Numbered from the stretch's first letter, positions 9,291 to 16,836 are shown. The stretch: DNA of 26,312 nt from Coxiellaceae bacterium UBA6002 (GCA_002429595.1 DJAM01000004.1:1-26312), one strand, 5' to 3'. A program made the numbers and translations. Notes: generated by a model not told the origin, from the sequence alone.

Positions 9291-9407
9291 ATGCGATCTG
9301 AAGTATCAAATGATTTCGAGTGTTTTAAGAGGTGTTTAGGATGGCGTAAGAGTGTGAACCCGGAAGCGCTATCTCAAACGCTAGGGAAGATAATCGTATC
9401 CGCCTGA
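9291..9407 (+). pseudogene. small truncated ORF (38 codons) cut by the nested inverted repeat
   Basis: An ATG at 9291 with GAGGAA at 9279-9284 opens a 38-codon frame, 20 bp after trbI. The peptide (MRSEVSNDFECF... WRKSVNPEAL) looks like ordinary coding sequence, but its last six codons and stop lie inside the left arm of the 9388-9535 inverted repeat. I infer that a trb-operon gene was cut by insertion of that repeat. I cannot identify the parent family, and a genuine 38-residue peptide is the alternative. Confidence 0.4.
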
Positions 9408-9535
9408 TTCAACGGTCTTTTTCCCATTTTTGCTGGCGCAAAAAACGTCCCCGACCCCGCCCTCTCTTCGTACCTTAAGGAGATGCCGGGGTCGGGGACT
9501 TGGGAGACCATTGAATCAGGCGGATACGATTATCT
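9388..9535. repeat. nested inverted-repeat element (148 bp, MITE/REP-like hairpin)
   Basis: Perfect 25-bp inverted arms occupy 9388-9412 and 9511-9535 (inner ends GATTCAA / TTGAATC). Inside them a 5-bp pair GGTCT/AGACC (9414-9418, 9505-9509... read as 9414-9418 with 9505-9509) extends the stem after one mismatch. A second, GC-rich perfect 13-bp pair (9447-9459 GTCCCCGACCCCG with 9487-9499) lies at the core, with the palindrome CCTTAAGG at 9473-9480 in the loop. There is no ORF inside. The layout suits a non-autonomous mobile repeat or a REP/BIME-type unit mobilised in trans. Its place between two transfer gene blocks also allows a transcription terminator or a transfer-origin role. Confidence 0.7.
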
Positions 9536-9686
9536 GGGAGAGTTGAGGTGTTGTGATGTTTGAAGAAAGGAAATAAAGGAAGAAGGAAGTTAGGAGTAAA
9601 GGAGACTTGGGTGCCAGTGCAAAGTGCGTTGCTAAGGAGAGTTGGGTGCTGTGAGGATTTTTTTTATTTGTAAGTGAGGTGATGTG
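9536..9686. other. purine-rich leader with short G-rich direct repeats
   Basis: No gene. The sequence is strongly purine-rich on the + strand. It carries three related units: GGGAGAGTTGAGGTG at 9536-9550, AAGGAGACTTGGGTGC at 9599-9614 and AAGGAGAGTTGGGTGC at 9634-9649. A run of eight T follows at 9656-9663. It is the leader of the gene that starts at 9687. The units each contain a strong Shine-Dalgarno-like AGGAG without a useful start codon. Confidence 0.45.
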
Positions 9687-10313
9687 ATGCAGTTGACGCA
9701 GCGTGATTTGGCTCTATTTGAGTTCATCAACCAGTTTGGATTTTGTGAAACCCTTCACTTAAGTTATCGCTTTAATCTTCATCCCAAACGGGTGAATAAA
9801 ATTACAAGGCGATTAGTTGATCAGGGTTATCTGATTAAAGAAAAAGAATTTTATGGTAAGTCAGCCTTATATCGATTAACCCCCAAAAGTGCTCAGTTTA
9901 CTGCCTTGCCGCCTTTATCTAAGTTAGCTCTTGGTCAGTACAAACATACGAAGGCATTGATTCACTTGTACCTTAAATTGAGAAAACATTATCCCGATGC
10001 GAAGTGGATCAGTGAGCGAACATTGATTAGCGAGAAGTGTGCTGATGGGGTAGGTGAGTTTGGTCATATCCCCGATGCGATATTGCAGCTCAACGATAAG
10101 CATATTGCCATCGAAGTCGAATTAACCTGTAAGAGTAAAAAACGTCTTGCTGCTATCGTTAAGGGCTACACCACAAATTTTAGTGTGCAAGAGGTTTGGT
10201 ATTTTTGCGCAAAAGAAGTGTTAGGTCTTGTTAAAAAAGTGGCAGGTCACCTACCGTATATCAAAATCCATGAACTGCATCCTTTTTTAGGAGCAAATCA
10301 TCATGAACAATAA
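9687..10313 (+). CDS. replication-relaxation-type protein (winged helix plus nuclease-like fold)
   Basis: A 208-residue protein in two parts. Residues 1-75 look like a winged helix-turn-helix (QRDLALFEFINQFGFCETLHL, then RRLVDQGYLIKEKEF). Residues 85-200 resemble the PD-(D/E)xK-like fold of the Replic_Relax family: GHIPDAILQL, then IAIEVELTCKSKKR and a VWYFCAKE strand. Members are found next to coupling proteins and relaxases on mobile elements and are thought to act at the transfer or replication origin; that role is family knowledge, not shown here. Start: ATG at 9687 with GAGGT at 9676-9680; a GTG one codon earlier is possible. It overlaps the next gene by 11 bp, so the two are coupled. 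An origin of transfer, if present, may lie just upstream. Confidence 0.75.
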   Translation: MQLTQRDLALFEFINQFGFCETLHLSYRFNLHPKRVNKITRRLVDQGYLIKEKEFYGKSALYRLTPKSAQFTALPPLSKLALGQYKHTKALIHLYLKLRKHYPDAKWISERTLISEKCADGVGEFGHIPDAILQLNDKHIAIEVELTCKSKKRLAAIVKGYTTNFSVQEVWYFCAKEVLGLVKKVAGHLPYIKIHELHPFLGANHHEQ

Positions 10314-11994
10314 TAATGCCTCGATGAGAGAATATTTTTTGCTAGGTTTTTTAGCCTTAATCGTTTTTTGGCAGATGGGTGTATTGTTCATAGGCATAAT
10401 CGCTTTTATGATTTGTCGGCTTCTAAACATATCGTTAAATCCAATGCTCATGCTGGGAATTTTTCTGGCATTACTCAGTTGGTTGATAATTTATAGTCAT
10501 GATGGAATGAACTTCATTGCTTTTATGAAACAAGGTTTTCATATCAACTATATCTTTTTCAAACTGTGCACCAAAAACGATCTCAAATTTGCACTGTATT
10601 ACCTTTGGGAATATGACTTAGCTTACTTAACGGGCTTTCCTTTATTATTTGCAAGTATTTTGCAGCTACTGCAGCAATTAACCCAATCAACACATGCCAT
10701 GGAGTTAAAGCGACTATACAGAGGTGAATTTTTATCCCAGAACAAAGCCAATGAGAAGCGTGTACAAAGAGCATTAAAGCGTTGTCAGCCAAATGATCAG
10801 CAGGGTATTTTCTTGGGAGTATCTACTAAAAATTATAAGCCCATTATGATTCCAGATTATTATGTTAATCAGATTATATTGGTATTAGGGACCACTGGCT
10901 CTGGTAAAACCGTGACCTTAAAGCAATTCGCCCGTTATGCGATCAGAAAAGGCTATCCTTTACTACTAATCGATGGCAAACCAACGGAAGAGAATGTCAA
11001 TCGTCTCTGGCAGGAGGCTTATGATCATCAAAGAACTTTTCAGGGTTTTAACTGCGCCAATTTCAAACCCTATAATGCCTTATGGGGAAATAGCTATACT
11101 GAGCTTAAAGATAAGATCATGACCTTAAAAGATCAATGGGAAAGTGACTATTATCGATCCGTTGCAGAAGATTATTTGCAAACAACGCTAGAAGTGTTAA
11201 TAACGCTTAACAAACAAGTTGATCTTAAGACACTCTCTCAGTGTTTGAATTTTGATTTTCTCGCGATTCTAGTGCGAGAAGCAAATGATCCCGTTTTGGC
11301 TGAAAAAATAAAAGCCTTACAGCATTATGAGCAGAAAAGCTTAACGGGGCTTCAGGCTCATTTAAATGCATTAATCAACTCGGAACTGGGAGGGTTTCTA
11401 CAATATCAGGAAGAAGCCTTTACTTTAAATGAAGTTATTGAGCAGAAGGGAGTCGCTTATTTTGCATTGCCGGCTCTCAAATTTCCAAGTTTTGCCAAAG
11501 TCCTTGGCAAACTGATTATCAATGATATCAAAGCAAGTATTGAACCGCTTAATGGCAGTCAGCCCATCTTTATTATTTTCGATGAGTTTTCGGTCTTTGC
11601 TGGAGAGCAGGTATTAAATTTAGTGAACATGGGAAGGGGAAAAGGGGTCCATGCGATTTTTGGTACACAAGGATTAGCTGATTTAAAAAAAGTAGATAGT
11701 AATTTTGAAAGTCAACTATTGAATTGTGTGAATACCATTATCTGCCACAGGCTTAACCATCAGGAAAGTGCAGAGAGCATCACCAAGTGGATAGGAACGG
11801 AGGATAGCTTTGATCTCACCGCTGTTGTTAACGCAGCATTTGTACAGTCTAACATGGGGTCATTGTCCAAAAATAAATCCTTTATCGTGCACCCTGATGA
11901 TATTAAGCAACATTTGCAGACAGGAGAGGCGTATCTGGTCTCCAAGATTGGCAAATTTAAGATTGATCGTCTCAAAGTTAAAATGAATTTATAA
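10303..11994 (+). CDS. type IV coupling protein (VirD4/TraD class)
   Basis: A 563-residue inner-membrane ATPase that links the DNA-relaxase complex to the trb channel. Hydrophobic helices lie at about 11-40 and 46-66, and a weaker one near 105-125. The motor domain has Walker A GTTGSGKT (residues 196-203) and Walker B PIFIIFDEFSVFAGE (Asp427-Glu428), then NMGRGKGVHAIFGTQGLADL, the TraD/TraM-binding type of ring ATPase. AGGAG is upstream of the ATG, which lies inside the end of the preceding gene. A decayed copy of its 3' half lies 225 bp downstream. This copy is intact, so it is probably the working coupling protein of this element. Confidence 0.9.
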   Translation: MNNNNASMREYFLLGFLALIVFWQMGVLFIGIIAFMICRLLNISLNPMLMLGIFLALLSWLIIYSHDGMNFIAFMKQGFHINYIFFKLCTKNDLKFALYYLWEYDLAYLTGFPLLFASILQLLQQLTQSTHAMELKRLYRGEFLSQNKANEKRVQRALKRCQPNDQQGIFLGVSTKNYKPIMIPDYYVNQIILVLGTTGSGKTVTLKQFARYAIRKGYPLLLIDGKPTEENVNRLWQEAYDHQRTFQGFNCANFKPYNALWGNSYTELKDKIMTLKDQWESDYYRSVAEDYLQTTLEVLITLNKQVDLKTLSQCLNFDFLAILVREANDPVLAEKIKALQHYEQKSLTGLQAHLNALINSELGGFLQYQEEAFTLNEVIEQKGVAYFALPALKFPSFAKVLGKLIINDIKASIEPLNGSQPIFIIFDEFSVFAGEQVLNLVNMGRGKGVHAIFGTQGLADLKKVDSNFESQLLNCVNTIICHRLNHQESAESITKWIGTEDSFDLTAVVNAAFVQSNMGSLSKNKSFIVHPDDIKQHLQTGEAYLVSKIGKFKIDRLKVKMNL

Positions 11995-12042
11995 AGGTTA
12001 GAAAAGGCAAATACGGCCCTTATAACTAGGCTTCCATTCCGC

Positions 12043-12218
12043 TCACAGATAGCGCCTCACTGTATTCCGGGATACTTTCATCAGCTTTGATATCTCCCGG
12101 GTACTTTTGCCTTGCTTAAGTAAATTTTGATCTCCATATAGCCTTCGTAACTGATCATGGGCATCCTCTTCTAGTAGAGGCCTCGATTTAATATGAGGTG
12201 GGTCAGTTTTCAGGTGTT
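12043..12218 (-). pseudogene. C-terminal fragment of a serine recombinase (resolvase/invertase HTH)
   Basis: On the - strand an open frame without a start runs about 58 codons to a TGA at 12045-12043. It ends STREISKLMKVSRNTVRRYL, preceded by SRPLLEEDAHDQLRRLY. This is the pattern of the DNA-binding HTH at the C-terminus of serine resolvases and invertases, which also end just after a VSRxTVxRYL helix. The catalytic N-terminal domain is absent; the fragment begins at the border of the coupling-protein relic. An IS21-type transposase N-terminus has a similar helix, but the stop directly after it favours a resolvase. Confidence 0.5.
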
Positions 12219-13006
12219 GGTAACAGTATTAATTAAATTAGATAAACAGATAGATTTAAAAATAATTACCGATTGCTTTAATTTTGAGAATCTGGCTTTT
12301 ATGGTCGAAAATCAAGACAAGTAAACTTGCCGAGAAGATAAAAATCCTTGCAGCATTATGAGAGGCAAACCCTTACAGGCTTACAAGCACATTTGAATAC
12401 CTTGATCATTCGGAGTTGAGTGAATTTCTAAGCTATAGTGTGGATGCATTTAATCTCAAAAATATTATCGAAAATAAGGGTATTGCCTATTTTGCATTAC
12501 CTGCACTTAAATTTCCCAGTTTTGCAAGAGTGTTAGGGAAGTTAGGGATTAAAGATATAAAGTCAGTGATTGAACCTCTTGAAGGAAGCCAGCCAATTTT
12601 CGTCATAGATGAATTTTCTATCTTCGCAGGGGAGCAAGTGATAAACCTAGTTAACATGGGAAGAGGGAAAGATGTCATGCAATTTTTGGTACTCAGGGAC
12701 TTTCAGATCTTAAAAAGGTGGATCTGAACTTTGAAAGCCAGCTCTTAAATTGTGTGAACACTATTATTTGTCATCACCTAAATCATCAAGAATGTGCTGA
12801 AAGCATTACCAAGTGGATTGGTACAGAAAGATTCGTTTGATTTAACAGTAGCTATAAACTCTGCTTCTTCTCAGTCAAATTTAGGCTTTTGTCCAAAAAC
12901 AAATCATTTATTGTTTACCAGAGGATATTAAGAACAGATTAGAACAGGAGAGGCTTATTTTGTCACCAAGATAGAAAGCTTTAGAATTGATAAATTAAAG
13001 TTTTAA
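12219..13006 (+). pseudogene. decayed second copy of the coupling-protein gene (3' half only)
   Basis: Translated in pieces, this stretch follows the intact coupling protein (residues about 297-563) almost from end to end. VLIKLDKQIDLKIITDCFNF matches VLITLNKQVDLKTLSQCLNF. A central block (12427-12680) keeps IAYFALPALKFPSFARVLGK and the Walker B-like DEFSIFAGEQVINLVNMGRG. The tail ends near 13006 with FRIDKLKF-like codons. Several frameshifts (near 12320-12410, 12605, 12680 and 12830) and stops break the frame, and the 5' half with Walker A is missing. The copies are clearly diverged in nucleotides, so this is probably a remnant of a related older element rather than a recent duplication. The longest open piece is 12416-12727. 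Confidence 0.85.
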
Positions 13007-13077
13007 TCTAGAAATAAAGAGCCATATTTAACACCCTAATAGAATTTATACTAAGAGAATATAAAGATATTAGTTTT

Positions 13078-13347
13078 TCAAAATCCAGCCCTTTTGGCGC
13101 GTCTATTGAGTATAAGCCGTTTCATCACTTTAATCGGGGGGAATATTTCCAATAATTCAATATCGAGTGCCACTAATATCTTGAGAAGATTACGATATGT
13201 AATATTTTTTTCCCCGCGTTCGACGTAGCCATAGTAGCGAGATGAAATATTCGCTAAGGAAGCTAGGTGCTCTTGGCTATAGCCTTTCAATAATCTTGCC
13301 TTCTTGAGCCTTTGTCCAAGATCGATTAATTCTGCATATTTTTCCAT
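13078..13347 (-). CDS. XRE-family helix-turn-helix regulator
   Basis: An 89-residue single-domain DNA-binding protein. Residues 7-65 form a Cro/CI-type HTH: LGQRLKKARLLKGYSQEHLA, then ANISSRYYGYVERGEKNITY and a final LLKILVALDIELLEIFP helix. The C-terminal tail is basic (LILNRRAKRAGF). I use the ATG at 13347; a TTG at 13362 would add five residues, and neither has a good ribosome site. It is divergent from the sensor kinase gene, sharing a 232-bp intergenic stretch, so it may control itself and the two-component cassette. Regulators of this kind are common control proteins of conjugative elements. Confidence 0.82.
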   Translation of the reverse strand: MEKYAELIDLGQRLKKARLLKGYSQEHLASLANISSRYYGYVERGEKNITYRNLLKILVALDIELLEIFPPIKVMKRLILNRRAKRAGF

Positions 13348-13415
13348 ATTAGCAGGATACAAGCCTCAATTTGTTTTAGGCCAGGAACTATAAGTTGTTT
13401 TTTTGCAGGGTTTAG

Positions 13416-13444
13416 TTGACTTTTAAAGGTATCTTAAGAATAAT
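13416..13444 (+). promoter_or_regulatory. candidate sigma-70 promoter for the sensor kinase
   Basis: TTGACT (13416-13421) and AATAAT (13439-13444) are separated by 17 bp, a good match to a housekeeping promoter. The spacer holds TTTAA-N6-CTTAA. A 16-base direct repeat (TGACTTTTAAAGGTAT at 13417-13432 and TGACTTAAAAAGGTAT at 13537-13552, two mismatches) places one copy on the promoter and the other 28 bp before the kinase start, which could be paired operator sites. Confidence 0.45.
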
Positions 13445-13579
13445 CTTATTAAGGACATAATTCTTTTAAGGCTATTATTTACTAAAATTTATAGTTTTTT
13501 GATTTAATTTAAATACATATAGCCAAATTTGTAGCGTGACTTAAAAAGGTATAGAGATTTTAAGGTGTGAGGCGACATT

Positions 13580-14773
13580 TTGATTAAGAGAAGTAAGAAC
13601 CCCTTAGTAGAGAAAGACAATATAAAAGAACAAAAGAAAGAAGTATTCAGACTTAAAAGTATTATTGATGACCTTCCTGGTGATGTATATTGGAAAGATC
13701 TTAATGGTGTCTATCTAGGGATGAACGAAACTGGAAAAAGAAACTTACAAAAGATGGGTTTTTTATCTAGAGGTAGTGAGATCGTAGGTAAAACTGATTA
13801 TGATTTATTTGATAAGAGAACTGCGGATGAATTTAGAAAGAACGACTTAGCTATTATAAAGTCGGGAACTGAAAGCAAAAGAGAAGAAAAAGCGATTTTG
13901 CCTTCGGGTGAAGAGATAATCCAGCTATCTACCAAGAGACCTTTACGAGATGAAAATGGCGATATAGTAGGTATCGCTGGAAATACAGTCGATATTACCT
14001 ATCTAAAAAGAATTGAATCTGATTTACGTACTGCAAAAGAAAAGGCTGAAGAATCTAACCGCCTTAAAATGGAATTTATAAGTAATATGGAACATGATAT
14101 AAGAACTCCATTTACAGGTGCCTGGGGTATAGCTAATCATCTTTTCGAAGAAGAAAATGAACCGGAGAAAAAGGAACTATTAAGATGTATTGTCCAATCT
14201 CTTAAAGAACTTCTAGACTTTTGCAATACAATTATTGATTTTTCGCATATAGAGACTGCCTCTCGACCTTTACTCGCTAAAAAATTTAACCTAAGGGATG
14301 TGATAAACAGTACTATCACTATAGAAATGCCAGCTGCTCAACTTAAAAAGTTGAGACTAAATTATTCATGCGATGAGCAGCTACCAAATACGCTGATAGG
14401 TGATGAGTATAGACTACACCGTATTATGCTTAATTTGATAAGTAATGCGATTAAGTTCACTGAGCAAGGAGAAATATCACTATCAGCTGAACTGGCAAAA
14501 AAAGAGGAAAATATCGTAATAATAAAAATAATTATTAAGGATAGTGGTATAGGTATCCCCAAGGATAAGCAGGACATAGTTTATGAAGCATTTACTCGCG
14601 TTATACCTTCTAACCGTGGAAAATATGGAGGTTTAGGGCTAGGTCTTCGTATTGTGAAACGTTTTATTGAAGAAATGGGCGGGGAGATTGATTTAATGAG
14701 TGAAGTTGGAAAGGGTTCTACCTTCATTTGCACATTGCCATTTAAATTGCCCCTACTCGGAGACGCACACTAA
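13580..14773 (+). CDS. PAS-domain sensor histidine kinase
   Basis: A 397-residue kinase with no membrane segment. An N-terminal PAS domain covers about residues 22-145 (IIDDLPGDVYWKDLNGVYLG, then GIAGNTVDITYLKRIE). A short coiled linker leads to the HisKA domain with EHDIRTPF around the phospho-accepting His172. The ATPase domain has the N box (RIMLNLISNAIKFTEQGEIS), G1 DSGIGIP and G2 GGLGLGLRIV. All catalytic boxes are intact. It should sense a cytosolic signal and phosphorylate the receiver encoded 16 bp downstream. The start appears to be TTG at 13580 with GAGG at 13569-13572; there is no nearby ATG. The HDIRTP form of the H box, rather than HEIRTP, is seen in some Legionellales kinases. 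Confidence 0.93.
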   Translation: MIKRSKNPLVEKDNIKEQKKEVFRLKSIIDDLPGDVYWKDLNGVYLGMNETGKRNLQKMGFLSRGSEIVGKTDYDLFDKRTADEFRKNDLAIIKSGTESKREEKAILPSGEEIIQLSTKRPLRDENGDIVGIAGNTVDITYLKRIESDLRTAKEKAEESNRLKMEFISNMEHDIRTPFTGAWGIANHLFEEENEPEKKELLRCIVQSLKELLDFCNTIIDFSHIETASRPLLAKKFNLRDVINSTITIEMPAAQLKKLRLNYSCDEQLPNTLIGDEYRLHRIMLNLISNAIKFTEQGEISLSAELAKKEENIVIIKIIIKDSGIGIPKDKQDIVYEAFTRVIPSNRGKYGGLGLGLRIVKRFIEEMGGEIDLMSEVGKGSTFICTLPFKLPLLGDAH

Positions 14774-14789
14774 AAATTAAGATAATAAC

Positions 14790-15185
14790 ATGGATAAAGT
14801 TAAAATTCTTTTAGTTGAAGACTTACCCATAGCCAGAATCTCCGCAAAGCTAGTGCTAGGTAAGTTGAACTGTGAAGTTGAGGTTGCAGAAAATGGAACA
14901 CAAGCTTTAAATTTAGTAAACAGTAAACTTTACGATATTATCTTTATGGATATTGGTTTGCCGGATATAGATGGAATACTAGTCACCTCAAAAATTCGGC
15001 AACAACCTAATTGTATGAACTCAAAAACGCCTATTATTGCATTAACAGCTCATCAGGAAGGTGAACTAAGAGCCAAATGTTTTGAAGCTGGAATGAATGA
15101 TTTTTTAACCAAACCATTGACAGAAGAGAATGGGAGAAAATTTATTGAAACTTATGTTAGTAATAAAATTACTCCATCTTTTTAA
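14790..15185 (+). CDS. stand-alone receiver-domain response regulator (CheY-like)
   Basis: A 131-residue single receiver domain without an output domain. The acidic pocket is at residues 11-12 (VEDLP), the phospho-acceptor is Asp54 in IIFMDIGLPDIDG, the conserved Thr is in IIALTAHQ, and Lys108 is in FLTKPL. Those residues are all present, so it should be phosphorylatable. It follows the sensor kinase by 16 bp and is its likely partner. With no DNA-binding domain it must act by protein contact or serve as a phosphate relay to a protein outside this window. Split kinase and receiver may derive from a hybrid kinase. No clear terminator follows, only an AT-rich stretch with a weak AAAAGT/ACTTTT hairpin near 15202-15219. 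Confidence 0.93.
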   Translation: MDKVKILLVEDLPIARISAKLVLGKLNCEVEVAENGTQALNLVNSKLYDIIFMDIGLPDIDGILVTSKIRQQPNCMNSKTPIIALTAHQEGELRAKCFEAGMNDFLTKPLTEENGRKFIETYVSNKITPSF

Positions 15186-15267
15186 GGCTTCTTGCATCAA
15201 GGAAAAAGTTTTTGACTTTTGATTGAAAAGGAGAGGGTCTATAGCGAGCTTATATAAATTAAGGGAG

Positions 15268-16383
15268 CTATTTCTTGGCGCTATGCACATGAATACTGCA
15301 GATAGTTTGGTTAGGAAAGCTAGGCCCTACGTCATAAATTTCTTCTGCTGAATGCATTGTTATCTCCTTCTTTATCTTTCTAAAGTCACTCGTTCTGAGG
15401 TATTGGATAAAGAAATTCGCTCCTAAATCTGGTAAGGTATCAGTGAAGTAATTTGGTCTAAGCCCTATATTAGCAATTATATCAAATGTTCCATTAAGCA
15501 AATCGCTAATTCTCCTTTCTTTGCCTGAAGTTTTTCTTCTTAAAAAGCCATGTTCAACTATTATTACCCGTGCGTTGGGATTGCATTTATTAATACAGCT
15601 TATTAAATCCCCCCATCTCTCTTGTTTGGCCACATGATGGAGGACCCACCTTGCTGTTATTAAATCAAACTTTGGGGCTCCTGAATTTTTTAATTCGTTT
15701 TTATCCAAAAACACAATACCATTTTTCTTATTGGCATATGGGTCAAATCCATAAACTGTTACGTTTTGAGCAAGATCATTATGAAGTAAATAATTAGCTA
15801 TACTTTCTTCGTATGCCCCTTCATCTAATCCAAAGCCTAATAAATTTACCTGTCCTTTAGGTCGTAGTTTGATGAGTTCTCTCTTTACTGCTTGATCTGA
15901 TAGCTGATTGTGGTAAGTAAATGATTCCAATGTTTTCTTCGCGCACAGGCTAATGCCATTATCAAAACAGTACTTAATAAAACCTTTACAGATTGATTCA
16001 AAAGAAATATGGCCATCCAGATACCCGAGTATGCTATTGGGATTACTTTGACTATACCTGCTAAGCCATGAGATGAAATGCTCATGGATATAATTACCTT
16101 TAGAGTAACTATCAACTTCTCCAAGTTTTGCTTTTAAGAGGGGCTCATGGCGTAGAAGATTTAGCATTGAATCAGACTTTCCTGGGTCCGTGTATAGATT
16201 CATTACCTGGAAAAAGCGACTGACGGGGCTTGAAAAATTTCGTAAAGCTATTTTCGGCACACTGTTAGCTAATGCTCTTTTTTCAGTACTTGAGTGTAGG
16301 GGTAGAATGGGCTTGAAAAAAGAGGGTCCACTGTGGGATGGTCGTCTTATATATCCGATATTTATTTGTCTTCTTGCCAACAT
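15268..16383 (-). CDS. class I SAM-dependent methyltransferase with a presequence-like N-terminus
   Basis: A 371-residue protein. The C-terminal half (about 175-335) has a Rossmann-type methyltransferase fold: motif I VNLLGFGLDEGA (179-190), an acidic end of strand 2 in VYGFDPYA (210-217), FDLITARWVLHHV (239-251) as motif IV with the following helix, and ARVIIVEHGF (271-280). The glycine loop is unusual (GFGLDEG instead of GxGxG). The substrate cannot be told. Residues 1-65 contain one acidic residue against about ten Lys/Arg and many Ser/Pro, unlike the rest of the protein and like a mitochondrial import signal. The gene is divergent from the adenosylhomocysteinase-like gene at 16837. The ATG at 16383 lacks a good ribosome site, so a later start remains possible. 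Likely cargo or effector. Confidence 0.8.
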   Translation of the reverse strand: MLARRQINIGYIRRPSHSGPSFFKPILPLHSSTEKRALANSVPKIALRNFSSPVSRFFQVMNLYTDPGKSDSMLNLLRHEPLLKAKLGEVDSYSKGNYIHEHFISWLSRYSQSNPNSILGYLDGHISFESICKGFIKYCFDNGISLCAKKTLESFTYHNQLSDQAVKRELIKLRPKGQVNLLGFGLDEGAYEESIANYLLHNDLAQNVTVYGFDPYANKKNGIVFLDKNELKNSGAPKFDLITARWVLHHVAKQERWGDLISCINKCNPNARVIIVEHGFLRRKTSGKERRISDLLNGTFDIIANIGLRPNYFTDTLPDLGANFFIQYLRTSDFRKIKKEITMHSAEEIYDVGPSFPNQTICSIHVHSAKK

Positions 16384-16836
16384 ACTTTTTAACTTTTTAT
16401 ATAGGTACTAGTCAATTGATATTCATTATTGTTTTTGCAAACTGTTAATATGTTTTACTTTTACTAATAAGTAATTGGAGGTTTGTGTGACCAGGTAGCA
16501 GCTTAGAGGCCGTAACCAGGAAGCTACTGAAAAATCAATAGCTTTCAAGCAGCAAGGCTCCTTCCAATACCACTTTTTCAATAGAAATTATATTGTAATC
16601 CTTTTCAGAGCGAACATTAATATACAACATTGGTTTAAGAATCAAGTAAAATAGGTAAATATCTTACATATTTACCAGAATTTTTCTTACATTATTTTGA
16701 GATATCTTAATATATTTTAAGACATATACCTTCATGTTTAACAACAATTGTGGTATATATACACCCATAGTTAGCATCTAAAGAATTTAATAGAATCTTA
16801 ATTATAATTATTCTTTACCTAACGACTGGAAGAAAG
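16384..16836. promoter_or_regulatory. divergent intergenic region between methyltransferase and hydrolase-like genes
   Basis: There is no ORF that I would support. The stretch is very AT-rich and contains a perfect 9-bp inverted repeat GGTAAATAT-CTTAC-ATATTTACC (16654-16676) and a shorter one, TCTTAA-N6-TTAAGA (16705-16722). Close to the + strand gene it holds TTTAATAGA-AT-CTTAATTAT (16786-16805), overlapping a perfect TATAAT (16803-16808), with GGAAG at 16828-16832 as ribosome site. On the - strand side no ribosome site is evident. The palindromes could be operators shared by both genes. Confidence 0.45.

Noticed and set aside
15202..15219. Terminator after the response regulator gene
   Set aside because: Only a 6-bp A/T stem without a following T run; too weak to call.
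16705..16722. CTTAATAT-type half-site as a further PmrA box
   Set aside because: The spacing is one base short of N6 and the second half is inverted; it is better read as a palindrome.
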